Counted from the first letter of the stretch, positions 22,262 through 33,606 are shown. The stretch is DNA of 64,000 bases from Echiichthys vipera (GCA_963691815.1 OY829654.1:28779188-28843187); one strand, 5' to 3'. Program-made: numbers and translations. The notes: generated by a model from the sequence alone, not told the origin.

Positions 22262-22712
22262 TAAGTGTTTGTGCTTTCTGTTGATATCAAACGCAGAGGG
22301 CCGTGACTACACATCGGTATTTGACGAGTGAGGCGACTGTCTCAGAGCCCTGTGGAGGCAATCCCCGTGCATTTCCCCCCATTATTTTTCTTTCATGATT
22401 AAAAAAAACTGTATTTATTAAAGGTACGTAGACATTGCACAATGAAAAAATAGAATAGAATAGAAAAACTAGATAAATAAGTTATGATTTTAATTAATAA
22501 TTGGGGGGAAATTAAGTACAGCACCTTCAAAAGGAGACAAATGTTAGAAACTCATTCCCTACACAACTAGAAACAACAATGTGTGAGGCCTACTGTAAAG
22601 AATATGCACTGATTTTTAATGAGGATGAGGATGGACCAATTGCTGATGTGGAATATAGCTGGAGAAAATTATGTTTGAAGTACAATAAATTAGTGAAAAA
22701 ATGTCTTTATGT

Positions 22713-22756
22713 TTGATATGTTTGTGTACGAGTACAATTGTACACAAACATATCAA
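22713..22756. repeat. Perfect 17-bp inverted repeat, 10-nt loop
   Basis: TTGATATGTTTGTGTAC (22713-22729) and GTACACAAACATATCAA (22740-22756) are exact reverse complements. Confidence 0.9.
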
Positions 22757-22916
22757 GTGCAATCTCTGTTATGTAATGTAAAGTCGCACAAACTGAGAGG
22801 AAGCCAAACCAGGAAGATGTTTGATGTTTTAGAGGAAATTTTTTTTAATTTTTTTAATTTTAATTTTAAATTTATTATCAGTAAATTGTCTCCATCTTGC
22901 TCTCTAGGGACAGAGA

Positions 22917-22952
22917 GACACACACACGCACACGCACACGCACACACACACA

Positions 22953-23017
<65 letters not shown>
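22917..23017. repeat. (CA)n microsatellite with CG variants
   Basis: CA/CG-rich start, then a pure CA run to 23017. Confidence 0.95.
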
Positions 23018-23020
<3 letters not shown>

Positions 23021-23688
23021 AATGTACAGTATTCTCATTAGCTGAAGATCTAAGACAGAAACTACAGAGGTGATCTTGCGCAGGCTGTGGTTCTTATCTA
23101 TTGATATATTTATATTAATGGCTGTGATCTGAAATTTATAATCATGAACCATCTTAAGTTTTTTTTTTCTAGATGATCCACATTGTTTTGTTGTTTGATG
23201 CATTGTTGTTTCTCGTGGATGGTTTATCTCCCCAGCACAGACTCCTTTTATAGCTCAATTCCCTTTCCTGTTTCCTGTTCTGTTTGTTAGTTTTCTGGAT
23301 GTAATTCCCTCGCAGACACATTCGCTCTCAAAAATTAAATACGTTTTCCTTCTCAGTGGTCCCAAATTTGTGTTAATTCTCTCGTCTCCCCTCCCCTGTC
23401 ATGTCATCCTCTGTTTTTTCTTCCCTAATTGCTGTTAGGTGAAAAAAATAGGCTGTAAAGGTTGATCATGCAACCAGCTTACAACGATGCATATTTACAT
23501 TTGTCGTGAGGCACCACCTTTCTAATGGCCATAGAGTTTACAGTAGGAGCATAGGAGGAAGTAAGGTGACATAGTATAAGAGCCCCAAAGTCCTTGTGAA
23601 GAGGAAGACTGGGGTGTAGAGCTTGGATAGGGCCCACAAAATCCAGCGTGATCCTACCTGAGCCTGAGCTTGTTCTGTCCAAGCCAGG
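23018..23688. other. No gene recognised
   Basis: T-rich unique-looking sequence. The minus-strand frame over 23479-23850 runs into the adjacent MITE and has no family match. Confidence 0.45.
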
Positions 23689-24114
23689 CCCAGCACTCAC
23701 ACTGTCCATCCGTACCGTGCCCCGTCCTTTAGGGTACTTGTCCCCCCCTCCCTCTCCGAAAACATTGTAACGTTTTTGGCTTTGTGGGTTTTTCTGACCA
23801 AATCTGCACTCCACCTCCGCATCACACCAACGTGAACCTTGCGCCGCCATTGTTTTAAATGGGCCGCTGGTCCCTCCTTCTTTTTTCTATGTCCGAACAG
23901 ATGCGCATAAAATGACGTCAGAACCGCCGTAGGCCTCGTGCTTGTACACGTGCGCACAATCGTGCTCGTACATGTACAAACGGGCATTACAAAAACCCAC
24001 CTCTCCCAAACGGGCCTATCTGCGGTAGGTTTGCGCTCACACTGGTCAAACGAATTAGACTTTAGCCGTGAAACGTGCTTGGGTACGGTACGGATGGACA
24101 GTGTGAGTGCACCC
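23689..24114 (+). mobile_element. Probable Harbinger-type MITE, copy C
   Basis: CACTCACACTGTCCATCCGTACC at the left and GGTACGGATGGACAGTGTGAGTG at the right form the TIRs; TTA follows at 24115-24117. Relative to copies A and D a piece near the left (the CGTTTGTACTCACACT part) is deleted. Confidence 0.72.
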
Positions 24115-24154
24115 TTACTGTTATAATGAGCCTGGGCCCGATTTAAACCTGACA

Positions 24155-24430
24155 CTTTTCTAATAAGAGGGCCGTTATAACTGACGCTTTCAACACCAAA
24201 GGCTTGCTGAGGAGAGTTGGTGGGAGAGGGCTGGCCGTGTCTCTTCAGTCTCTCATGCCAGAAGCAAACCAGGTTTATGGTGGCGTATTTGTCGCCTTCT
24301 AGCTCTATCTTTATAATGTAGAATGGCTCCAAAAAGGTGAACAGAAACTCGGTATGTCAGGTACATGTTTTCAATGCGCTCAAGCCCACCGCGGCTCTCC
24401 AGCTTCTCTCGTAGCTCTGGGTATATGCCC
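24155..24430 (-). pseudogene. Possible hAT (ZBED-like) transposase fragment
   Basis: On the minus strand one frame reads YPELREKLESRGGLERIENM and, after a frameshift, ELEGDKYATINLVCFWHERLKRHGQPSP. The ELEGDKY-TINLV-WHERLKRH block resembles the mid-region of hAT/ZBED transposases as I remember them. Nothing upstream or downstream extends it, and the ends were not found. It directly abuts MITE copy C. A chance match or a different repeat is possible. Confidence 0.4.
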
Positions 24431-25365
24431 TGCGTATACCGTCAGTTTACCTCCCGGTATAGGTAAACTGTGCTAAAGTCCAACCCTGCTCACTGTTAAT
24501 TCTCCTATTGTTATTTTTGTCATTACATCTTCAAGCTCCATTTTGTACTTTTAAGCTACACAGTGCTAACACAGCAAAGCATTCCCGGTGTGATGTGTGC
24601 GAGTGGAGGAGACACGTCGTGTGCTGCTCACAACAGTTTTGCGTTTAATAACGTTGTAACTTTGTACACATTACTTACTTTACTATACTATATTTAACAA
24701 TTCTGACTCACATCTCACATCGCTTTCTCCCCACCCAATTATAAGTAGGCTAATAAAAAATTGAACATGCACAACTAAGAGCCCGGCCCAAGGATAGTGG
24801 TGGGAAATGTCAACCCGACCCAGCCCGTGGGTCACGCTCGGGGCAGAGAATCTAAACTCTACCGGGGTGGTGGATGGGTCAAACAATCCTTGGACTTTTA
24901 CCCAGCAGAGCGGAGTTTGTGTCCCGTGTGAGATCAAAAGTCAATCAAATGAGTGACGGATGAAAGTCTGTGACGTAGTTATATTTGTGACGTAGCTATG
25001 TGCTAACTCCTTCAACTAACTCACAATCTTACAGCACAAAACCTTCTTCTTTTTAACATTTTTACCCATTACTTTTGATTCTCCTAACGTTTAGATGTCT
25101 TGCTGAAATAAATGATGCGAAAGGCATGCACCTGCTGCACTCCTAAAATAGTAACAATGCCACTAAGGCAGGGATTCAAAAACCATAATGATGGGGCTTT
25201 TACGGCTCTTGTTACATGGGGACCTGGCAGCAGTGAGCCCAAGTCCTCTGTACACTTCAAACTATGTTTTCAGAAATCAGGTTATCAGGAAATTAGCTTT
25301 TCATTTGAATCCCAGAAAGAAATACAACGTGTGGTTCAGAGGATGACTGAGGATGACTGAGTGGA
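24431..25365. other. No gene recognised
   Basis: A 10-bp hairpin (CAGTTTACCT/AGGTAAACTG, 24443-24470) is the only structure noted. An 82-codon plus frame at 25112-25360 matches nothing I know. Confidence 0.45.
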
Positions 25366-25369
25366 GATC

Positions 25370-26195
25370 TGAAGAATTAAAAATCAATGTGTTAGTGTAT
25401 GTATTAGTAATAATTCAATTAATAATCATGTGTCAGCATGTGTACTAGTAATGATTAATAAGAGTGTGATAATCAATGATTGAAGAATTAATAATCATAT
25501 GTTAGCGAGTTTATTAGTAATGATTAATAAGAATGTGATAAGTGTGATTATTAGGTATGATCATTTAAAGTGTGATAGTGATTATTAGTCCAAGCTCAAA
25601 CTTTTCTGTTTCCAAAAGCACACAAACTTTTGACTCAAGCTTTTCTGCTTTCTCCAAAAGCACAGGAACAGTAAGTCGGTCAAGGTCACAAAGACAATGA
25701 ACTAGCCATGTTGCAAATATGCACCTGGCAAAGTTAGTTGAGATTAGGGAAGTTGCTGTACGTGTTGTGCTTTCTTCACAGATAAAGAAGAAGACTCCTG
25801 CTCTACAGAGGCTACTCCTACGCACAGGGAGGAAGATGGAGGCTGGAGCAACTGCTACTTCTAAAATACACATATGCACGCACAAGCGCACACATAACCA
25901 CGCCTTTGTAACAAGTTTATATGCTGGAGTTTTTAGAATAGATATCAGAACTTCTTGACTCTGATCACGGGTACTGTGTGCTCACAGTTACTCTAGATAG
26001 AGAATAGAACATTTCTCCAGACGTCTGTATCATCCGATGTCCTTCTGCTAATAAATGCCTGCTGGCGCACTAAACTACCAACGACTCTGCTGACTCCAGA
26101 AAGCCTCCTGTAGAATTTGAATTACGCAATATATACTCTGCTAGGTCCTTCTGATTGGTGTGAAATTCTGAAAAGTATTGTGTAAAATTCCTACA
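25370..26195 (+). repeat. 5' LTR (826 bp)
   Basis: Reading the two LTRs side by side I found no difference, and lengths agree exactly. A TATA-like TTTATATG (about 25916) and an AATAAA polyadenylation signal (about 26050) are present, so U3, R and U5 functions could all be encoded. Its frames are identical to those in the 3' LTR and are not genes. Confidence 0.93.
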
Positions 26196-26203
26196 GAGAA
26201 ACT

Positions 26204-26221
26204 TGGTGACCCCGACGTGAT
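26204..26221 (+). promoter_or_regulatory. Primer binding site, tRNA-Trp
   Basis: TGGTGACCCCGACGTGAT is complementary to the 3' end of vertebrate tRNA-Trp including CCA (from memory of that tRNA). It starts 8 nt after the LTR. Confidence 0.82.
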
Positions 26222-26340
26222 TCTGACAAGGAGGCTCAGGTAAAAGGAGCTGCAGAGGTTGGACCGGTGACCACGCGGAGTCACTGGGAACCTCCTGGGG
26301 CCGACTGAACTTCTCCACAAGGGCCCATCACTGACAAAAG

Positions 26341-26346
26341 GTAAGC
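26341..26346 (+). promoter_or_regulatory. Putative 5' splice donor in ERV leader
   Basis: CAAAAG|GTAAGC is a near-consensus donor about 120 nt after the primer site, where retroviruses place the donor for spliced env RNA. Confidence 0.5.
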
Positions 26347-26693
26347 AGTCACCTATTCTTCTTAAGAAGTGAAGACTGTGATTCGGCCTTAAAATCTAAA
26401 TTGGTGGAGAATGTCAGTATGTTTCCTAGAGGTTAATTTGATCCAAATTTAGCCGGGGGACTGACGATTGAAAAAAGGCCTGTTAAACTGATTTGGAATC
26501 AGTATAAGTAAAAGGTAAAGGAGTGTTGGGATCATAAATCCCGACAGGTCCTAGGCGCATAAACGGTGCTCAGTAAGACGTTCAGGGAACGCAGAAAGGC
26601 CGGAGGCTGTAGAGACCCTCGAATATACATTAGGCATTAAGGACTAAAAGCGCCACAGGGGGATAGCCCCTAGGTGAGCCTAGAAAGCCACCA

Positions 26694-26772
26694 TAGGTCT
26701 GGGACCTAAAGGTTCTGGGAACCAAAGAAAAAAAATTGTAGGTCTGGGACCTAAAGGTTCTGGGAACCAAAG
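26694..26772. repeat. 34-bp direct repeat in ERV leader
   Basis: TAGGTCTGGGACCTAAAGGT... occurs at 26694-26727 and 26739-26772, identical over 34 bp, separated by an A-rich spacer. Confidence 0.9.
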
Positions 26773-27229
26773 TGTAAGAAATACTTAAAAGTTGTGTTTA
26801 TTTGTGGGATTGTTTTGTGGGAAGTTTCGAGGATAATAGAGAACACAAACAGATAAAAGTGTGAGTAGGTTTCTGTGGTGGTGGATACACCCAGTCTGTA
26901 GCCGCTGATGGTGAAACACTGTCAGTAGAAGCTTGTTGCAGACATCACAGAAAAGCCTGACGATTAAACTCACCACTGGTCTTCTCTTATCTGGGGGAAC
27001 ATAAATAACAGGGCTGTGACACTCGGCTTTTGGTCATTAAAAGTAGTGATTTATATCGTCTCACTCCGCTCTATCACGGTAGAGTAGAAGCTTGAGTGAG
27101 GGGAGGATCACTGGGGACTAGATCCACTGACCGGATAACGAGTGTGTGTGAATAAAGAATAAATAAATACCTGTGAATAGTACTTTAACAGCTGAAATAA
27201 CTATGAGAGGCCCTGTAGAGTCCCGGCTG

Positions 27230-28120
27230 ATTGATGGTCGGACTCTTTAACTGATGGTTCACAAGTGTTTATTTTTGGGCAAAATAGATGATACCGTTGC
27301 TCCATTAAATCTTTTGACACCTTGAAGACTCTGAACACACCGTGAACACAACGTGAACAATAAGAGTAAGAGCTATGGAATGAAACAAAAATAATATGTA
27401 ATAAATAAATAAATAATACCATCTATATAATATCATGTTCAACAATATCAAAATAGTGTGTTTTTAACCTTTTACAGAAAATGAATTGTCATTTACAATC
27501 ATGAAATATACTTTAAACCTATTTTATCTTAATTACAAACTCAGAATAGAGTGCAATAAACAAACATATCTAACTAAAAAAAATGATATTATAACAGTTA
27601 TTATATCAGTTTGCAGCTTTAACTTCCAAAGATTGTTAATGCACACAAAAATAATGCTGTATTTATTAAAAACTAGCAAGCAGTGTAATGAAATAAATGT
27701 CTCCTTCAGAAAGACAGATGCTCTGAATCGCTCCAAAACAGCGTTACTGATTAAATTAAAAGCTTAAAATAGACTTGTATAAAACGATGCAAAGCAACAC
27801 AAGGACATCCCGTTTTGATAAAGCATTAAGCACCACATGAAAACAAAATGATGACAAACCTTGTGCCTTTATCAACCAGGTGCTAAACAAACTTGTCAGT
27901 TTACATTTCCTTAAGTTTTTGCACTTTTGATAGACCCGTTTGCAATACACTTAACTTTCTGTAAAGTTGTTCTTTTTTTCCGTTTCCGGTTACACTCTAT
28001 CAAAATAAAAGCACAAGCCTAAAAACAGGAAGTAACGGTAAAATGCAACTACACATTTTAAGAGATTTCTCATGAAAATGCAACTACACATTTTGGGAAT
28101 ATGATGTGCTATATTAAAGG
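27230..28120. other. Unassigned AT-rich segment inside the ERV
   Basis: No gag similarity is visible here. It ends with CATGAAAATGCAACTACACATTTT-type repeats (about 28040-28095). It may be another inserted repeat. No TSD was found. Confidence 0.4.
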
Positions 28121-28984
28121 TAATTTACAGGCCCAGGATTAGGTTGGGATGAATACTGGCAGCGAGTAGCAGGACGGGTGAAGCGAGCCAGAGAATATGG
28201 TAAAATATGCATGTATATGTATGTAATATATGGTTCAGTTAGAGGAGGAGTTAGAGGAGGACAGAGCACGTGAAGAAGTAGTGGGAAACAGAAATAATGG
28301 TCTGAGTAGGTTGTGGCATAAGAGAAAGAAGGAGGAGAAGGAGTAGGAGAAGAGAGAGGAGCGAAGAGCAGATTTGCATATGGCCGGACTGGCAGCTGAG
28401 GTAGACAGAAGAGGAGAGACAGTGGGAGGAGGAAAAACAGTAGGAGAAGGAGAGACAGCGTCAGAGAGGAGCGCAAGATGAGGAAAGGAGGGTGCATGAG
28501 AAAGGAGGGGCTTTCGGAGAGACAGTATGAGAAAAAAAGTATGAAAGGGAACATGGGAAGTCAGGAATACTAGGAGAAGAGTTAGAGGGAGAAATAGAGG
28601 GAGCAGCAACACACACAAGACAGCGACACAAAGCAGGAAAACCCAAACCTGAGACTGACTTAACTGACTCAGACCACTCTGACTATGACTGTAGAAGCCA
28701 GAAAGCGACAAACACGGGAGAAAGAGAGAGGGATTTAAAAACAAACACGTAAAATCAGTATGATGAGTTCAGGCTCAGAGGGGGAGGAAGAGGAGATACT
28801 ATGGTCAGAATGCGGAAGTGACGGACCAGGAACTAAGACTAGGGACAGGACCACCGATATATATAAACAATTTAGTTTAGCAGACAAGGAACACATGAAT
28901 GCACAACTACCACCACTTAGTGACGGAGCTGGAATATGGTTACAGAAATTAGCTGGTCTAACCGTGGGCACAGAGCTCACCATG

Positions 28985-29769
28985 AATGAATGAATGAATT
29001 TTATTTTTTGGTTCTACATCAGATGTTAAATAAAATGACATAATATTTTGACAAATTTCAACCAAAAAAGGATTAAAGGGGCTGAAGCAACTTGCTTAAC
29101 TAACATCACAGTTCTGACTGTTTAAACACAACGTATTTACTTATGATTAAACATATATTTGATTAAAAGTATATTTATTTATACCTAAATAAATGAAATA
29201 ATTGACTTACTTTATATACATTTAAATATATTATACATGTAAACATACATACACATACTCACAAAGCAAAAATCAAAATCTGAAAAATCAAAATTCATAT
29301 TTGCTTGAATAAGGTTTACTTTTTTCTCATTTCCATGTATTAAAATGAATAACATTTCCCTTTTCTTATTGATTTATTTATTTTGCTCTTTTCCAATTAT
29401 AACATTTATACATATGCATTAATTATTTCAAATTTCAAGGTCTTTTTAAATATCGGTCGTGTTGTAATTACTTTCAGTTTATCATTAAGGTCATTCCACA
29501 TTTTTACACCAAAAACGGACGCACATCTTTGTCTAATGTTAGTTCTTGCTTTTCTTGTTTCAAATCGAAGCAGTCCTCTTAAATTATAGCAATTGTTTCT
29601 TAATTTAAATAAAGATTGAATAACTGTAGGAAGATTTTTTACAGCTCTGAATAAGATTTCAAGTATTTTTAGCTTGACTATATCTGTAAATTTTAAAATA
29701 TTATATTTTATGAAGAGCTCCTTAGTAGAGTCACGGTATCCCATCATAGGTGATGTGAGAGGATTAAGA
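28985..29769 (-). mobile_element. LINE 3' fragment with RT C-terminus, antisense in ERV
   Basis: The tail is (ATTC)n on the minus strand at 28985-29000. A 122-codon minus frame at 29406-29774 has the post-RT C-terminal pattern of jockey-superfamily LINEs: RTNIRQRCASVFGVKMWNDL and then IFKKTLK. Catalytic RT motifs are absent. Confidence 0.7.
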
Positions 29770-30107
29770 TTCAAGATTCAAGAAGCTTTATTTATTATTT
29801 TATTTATCCCGAGGGAAATTATTTTGCAACAGTTTCAATACAAAGGTGGGAAAAGATCAGAGTAACAACAAGCATAGAAACATAATCAAATAAAATAAAG
29901 CTAACGTAAAATAAATCAAACAATAACTAAATGTGACAGAGTGCAACGGACATAGTGGTTAAACGTAGATATATACAATAAACAACAATACGCACTGTGC
30001 AGTTTAGCAGCATATGAAATAAAATAAGTACAAACTAAATAAGTGGTAAAGAGCGATAAGTGATAACAGTGTTAAAAATGTAGCAGCATTTCCTACAGAA
30101 CTCAGAA
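29770..30107 (-). mobile_element. LINE 3' end (AAGCTTCTTGAATC family), antisense in ERV
   Basis: Reverse complement matches 18090-18188 plus 18640-18870. It abuts the preceding LINE fragment, so the two sit back to back in the same orientation. Confidence 0.8.
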
Positions 30108-30887
30108 TTAATTGGACAGAAATACGGATTAGGGACAACAGACCAATTAGATTTAGATGTAGGAAAGACTGGCAGGAAAAGGTCAGGAACAAACCCAGGG
30201 TCAGATCCACTGCAGGGATCAATGTTTAAAGCTGCAGTTATGAAAGGAACAGATAAGGAAGTGCAGGCAAAGATGGAGGATGACCCCAGAGCAGACATGG
30301 ATCCATTACACATATGGATGAGGACACTTCAACATCACATGCGTAGAGCAGATGAAAGAAAGGCTGTGAGCAAAACAGAGATAGATAATTTGAAAATAAA
30401 ACTGACCAAATTACAGTTAGAGACACAAGCACAGATGAGCCAACAACAGGAGGAGCCAGCGCCAATGGGAATCCCCAGTTCCAGTTGCCCCAGTTGCAGG
30501 CCAATTCTATGCAGGACCCCCTCCCCAGGGACCATGGAACCCACCAGGACCATGGGGCCCACCACAATCACATTATAGAGGAGGAAGGGGACGAGGCTTT
30601 AATCCTCGAGGAGGTTATGGAAGGGGCAGGGGCGGATCACCGGGGGCTAGGGACAATGGGTGTTTCGTGTGTGGAGGTCATGGACATTGGGCACGAGACT
30701 GTCCACAAAACCAGAGAGGTCTACCAAGAGGGGGACCCCTGCCACAGCGGCAACAACAGCAGGTGCCATCACAACCACAACTGGCCCCAGGTAACCAGTC
30801 GCCCCAAGGCACCGGGTATCCAGACCAATACTAGGGGTGCCCAGGGTCAAGGGCAAGGGGAGAGGCTGACTCCTTGCTACGGGAGAA

Positions 30888-31142
30888 GTGAACGAACGAA
30901 AAGTGAACTTTTTAGTCGATACAGGAGCAACACATTCAACTCTGATACAACCTCAGTTCGGTCAACAGCTCTCCAAATATTCCATAGACCTTGTGGGATT
31001 TGGAGGACAGCCAATGCCACTCCCTTTCACAGAACCCCTCCCCACTAAAATAGCTGGTTACCAGTTTCATCAAAGCTATGTATATACACACATATCCTAT
31101 GTGGCCCACAGGGGGTGCAAGTTCATTTCCCTAATAGGGTAA
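30888..31142 (+). pseudogene. ERV aspartic protease remnant
   Basis: A short frame contains VDTGATHSTL, the catalytic Asp motif of retroviral protease (DTG at 30918-30926), and a conserved G-G flap-like GFGGQ downstream. It ends at a stop at 31140, and the expected second half (ILGRD-type) is displaced to another frame (ILGEDP near 31194). In an intact relative it would cleave Gag-Pol. Confidence 0.75.
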
Positions 31143-31189
31143 AAATAGACTGTTCAGAGACAATTACTTCAAGATGTAACATTGGACAA

Positions 31190-31460
31190 TGAATCCTAGG
31201 GGAAGATCCTGATCAGCAGCAACAGTCGGCCAACGTTTACTGGACTCAATTGAAAGAGGACCCAGACCCGCCAATTACCAATGTTTTGAAACTGTATCAA
31301 CAATGGACACCGTGGATTCACTCAGTGCACCCATATGAACCGGTCCCTGACGTTCCCCACTGTACTTTTCTCTATGACCGTACCCAAACTGAAGAAGTGT
31401 ATGAGGAAAGAGTTAGGGAAGTAGAGGGTTCCCCTTGGACACTGACTTTGGACTGTATAT
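31190..31460 (+). pseudogene. ERV pol segment between protease and RT
   Basis: An 80-codon frame (31250-31492) follows: Trp/Pro-rich with HSVHPYEPVPDVPH. I place it in the spacer region upstream of RT by position, because it sits between the protease and the missing RT. It ends at the TA-repeat where the next LINE tail is inserted. All RT catalytic motifs (YxDD) are absent. Confidence 0.5.
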
Positions 31461-31469
31461 ATATATATA

Positions 31470-31745
31470 TATCAGAATCAGAAAACCTTTAATGTCCCGC
31501 AGAGGAGGAAATTCTTTTGTCACAGCACCAACAGAATATTACAAAATAAGATAAAAAATAGCAAAAATAAGCAATAAAGTTAAATTTTAAAAAGGTAAGA
31601 AATAGAAATAGACATATATACATATTCACATGATATAGTGCAGTTGTTCTTGTTTTGTTTGTTTTGTAATAATATAATATGGAGTGAATAAATATGAGTA
31701 AATAAGACCAAATAGTGCAAAAACAGAAGTGACCATAGTTCATAG
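31470..31745 (-). mobile_element. LINE 3' end, antisense in ERV
   Basis: On the minus strand it ends ...GGGACATTAAAGGTTTTCTGATTCTG(AT)n, a LINE tail type different from its neighbours. Confidence 0.65.
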
Positions 31746-32486
31746 TACATATGTATCAAAGAAAGGAGTAGTAGCACAAGTCCTGCTCACTGTAGAGCAG
31801 GCAGAGTGGTACAACATGGGTGACACTGCAACACCCCATATTAGCTTAGCATTAGGAGCAGGAAGTCAAGCTAAAGATTTAGGGCCCATGGTAAAAACAA
31901 CATCTCAGTTACAGGACTGGGAACAAACCACAATCCCGGCAGTCACATACTCTAAAGAAGGACAGGTGTACAAGATCACTCATCACATCACCTCACAATC
32001 AGAATTAGAGAAAAAGGTAATCCAGGCATCCACTCAAAATTTTGACCAGGCATAGTGTAATAGCGTTAATCTCATCATCCGTTTTTACTCTATCAGGCTC
32101 TCGACTGAGAAAAGTAGAGGACGGCTTAGATGCAAATATAATGTACACACACAAAGGAGTTAATGCAGCGAGCTGTTTAGCAGTTCCAGATGACGAAAAC
32201 CCACATGACTGCATTCCACTGACAACGCAAGCCATTATAGTGAGACCCGACTTGCATGCAAAATCACAGGATCGACCAGACATTGACTTGTATGTATACG
32301 GCTGCTGTTTCAGAAAAGATAATGCAGGACTAAGCGCAGCATAGGCAGTGGTTATCAAAGATCAGGGAAAGTTTGAGACACTAAGTACAAGAGAAGTGAA
32401 AGAAAAAACCGTCAGCTCAGCGAGAGGAAGTGATGGCAGTGACAGCAGCTTGTAAGCATGGTGAGGGAAAGAGAGTGAACATATAC

Positions 32487-32487
<1 letters not shown>
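31720..32487 (+). pseudogene. ERV RT-connection and RNase H remnant
   Basis: Frame 31729-32055 is a Gln/Thr-rich pol segment. After a frameshift come LYVYGCCFR (RNase H start, DG-type region) and, in another frame, SSAREVMAVTAACKHGEGKRVNIYD, where the catalytic Glu and the N-IY(T)DS strand would be. The domain is cut exactly there by the GATA repeat. RNase H would degrade RNA in the hybrid during reverse transcription. Confidence 0.6.
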
Positions 32488-32565
<78 letters not shown>

Positions 32566-32570
32566 GGATA
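32487..32570. repeat. (GATA)n microsatellite
   Basis: About 20 GATA units forming the tandem tail of the antisense LINE end that follows. Confidence 0.95.
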
Positions 32571-32800
32571 ACTTTATTTTTCCCCGAGGGGAAATTAGGT
32601 CATCGTAGCAGCGGTACAAAACAATCAGAAATACTAAAAATAAGATAAAATATAAAATACAAAATATGAACAACAATAAAATAAAATAAAAGTACAGTAT
32701 CGCAGATAAACACATTATTACAATACACTATGAGGATTTTAATGTGCAAGAGAGATAAAGGTGCATTTCAGTGATAGTTCACTTTGAGTAGTGCAAGTTT
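32571..32800 (-). mobile_element. LINE 3' end with (TCTA)n tail, antisense in ERV
   Basis: The minus strand reads ...TTTCCCCTCGGGGAAAAATAAAGTTATCCATC(TATC)n. The right boundary is approximate. Confidence 0.7.
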
Positions 32801-32858
32801 TTTCCCTGAGCGTTGCTCAGCGTTGATGGCAACTATAGGTTTATCATGATTAGACTGT

Positions 32859-33291
32859 TTGCCTATGACATTATGCTCTAAGAGGGCTAGTGTGAACAGA
32901 GAAAAGAAATTTACCCCTTATGAGTTATTTACAGGTCGCACCATCCCTGGACCAAGACACCAGGAACCGCTACAGCCAGGGGCCACACCAGGACTGGCAT
33001 GGTCCTACGTGACTCAACTCCAAGGCTGGGTAAAAACATTGGCAGGAAGCCAAGGGGGGTCAGGACCAGTACCGGCCCCATTGACTCTATACCTTGGGTA
33101 TATGTAAAGACATTGAAAAGAAAGTGGACACACCCCAGGTGGACAGGACCCCATAGGGTAGTGGAGCGAACCTCCACAGCAGTAAAAGTGCAGGACAGTG
33201 ACAAGTGGATTCACCTTTCAAGGTGTAGACAGGGGGAGGAGCCCAAAAGGTCCTTAGATCAAGTCAGAACAGATCTAACCGATCAGGGTTA
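32859..33291 (+). pseudogene. ERV integrase C-terminal remnant
   Basis: Frame 32859-33107 has ASVNREKKFTPYELFTGR, a conserved block at the end of the integrase core. After a frameshift, 33090-33291 reads a C-terminal domain with HPRWTGPHRVVERTSTAVKV and KWIHLSRC. The HHCC zinc domain and the D,D-35-E residues are gone. In intact relatives it inserts the viral DNA. Confidence 0.78.
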
Positions 33292-33421
33292 AGGGACTTC
33301 TGTAAATACATATAATCTATTATTGACTCACATACACCATTAGTAAAGAACACCACAGTATATAGAGTTGATAAATAGGGTAAAGGGGTTAAGTAGGAGT
33401 AGAGAACAAACAGTGTGTGTG

Positions 33422-33502
33422 TGGACACTTAGTGTGTTTATTGTAATATTCATTATTTTAGTGGTAATTTATCTCATATGTGCATGGTTTGATAATTGTT
33501 AG
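33422..33502 (+). pseudogene. ERV env transmembrane-tail scrap
   Basis: A 26-codon frame ending in TAG encodes a very hydrophobic stretch (VFIVIFIILVVIYLI) followed by a short polar tail. It lies just upstream of the polypurine tract, where the Env TM anchor ends. The rest of env is absent. Confidence 0.5.
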
Positions 33503-33596
33503 AGTTATAGAACTTGGCAGGCCACGTCCGTGGCATCCCTTTAGACATCCAGGATTTTGTGGTCTCGGAGGAATGATCACTCTGGTGAGTGATCAA

Positions 33597-33606
33597 CAGG
33601 GGGAAT
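33597..33606 (+). promoter_or_regulatory. Polypurine tract
   Basis: AGGGGGAA directly precedes the TG of the 3' LTR; it would prime plus-strand synthesis. Confidence 0.75.

Larger units (their letters stand above)
28122..30880 (+). pseudogene. ERV gag remnant with zinc knuckle, split by LINE fragments
   Basis: Gag-like coding traces run from about 28122 as purine-rich, Glu/Arg/Lys-rich sequence with several stops. A better stretch is 28760-28990 (capsid-like, PPLSDGAGIWLQKL). It is then interrupted by 28985-30107 and resumes with a Gln/Lys-rich frame (30108-30560). A basic Pro/Gly/Arg-rich end carries a CX2CX4HX4C zinc knuckle at 30661-30702 (Cys, Cys, His, Cys in register). Gag would package the RNA and form the core in an intact relative. 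Frames change several times, so no full product is possible. Confidence 0.75.

Noticed and set aside
23479..24332. A 211-codon minus-strand frame
   Set aside because: Most of it is the Harbinger-type MITE read backwards; only the first ~40 codons outside it may be a transposase scrap.
25565..25958. 108- and 79-codon frames repeated at 33802-34195
   Set aside because: They lie within the two LTRs and repeat only because the LTRs are identical; no superantigen-like or accessory-gene features are visible.
28114..28983. Minus-strand Ser/Leu/Pro-rich frames of 146-169 codons
   Set aside because: They lie opposite the purine-rich, Glu/Arg-coding gag remnant. Low-complexity composition keeps the complement open, and no family resemblance is seen.
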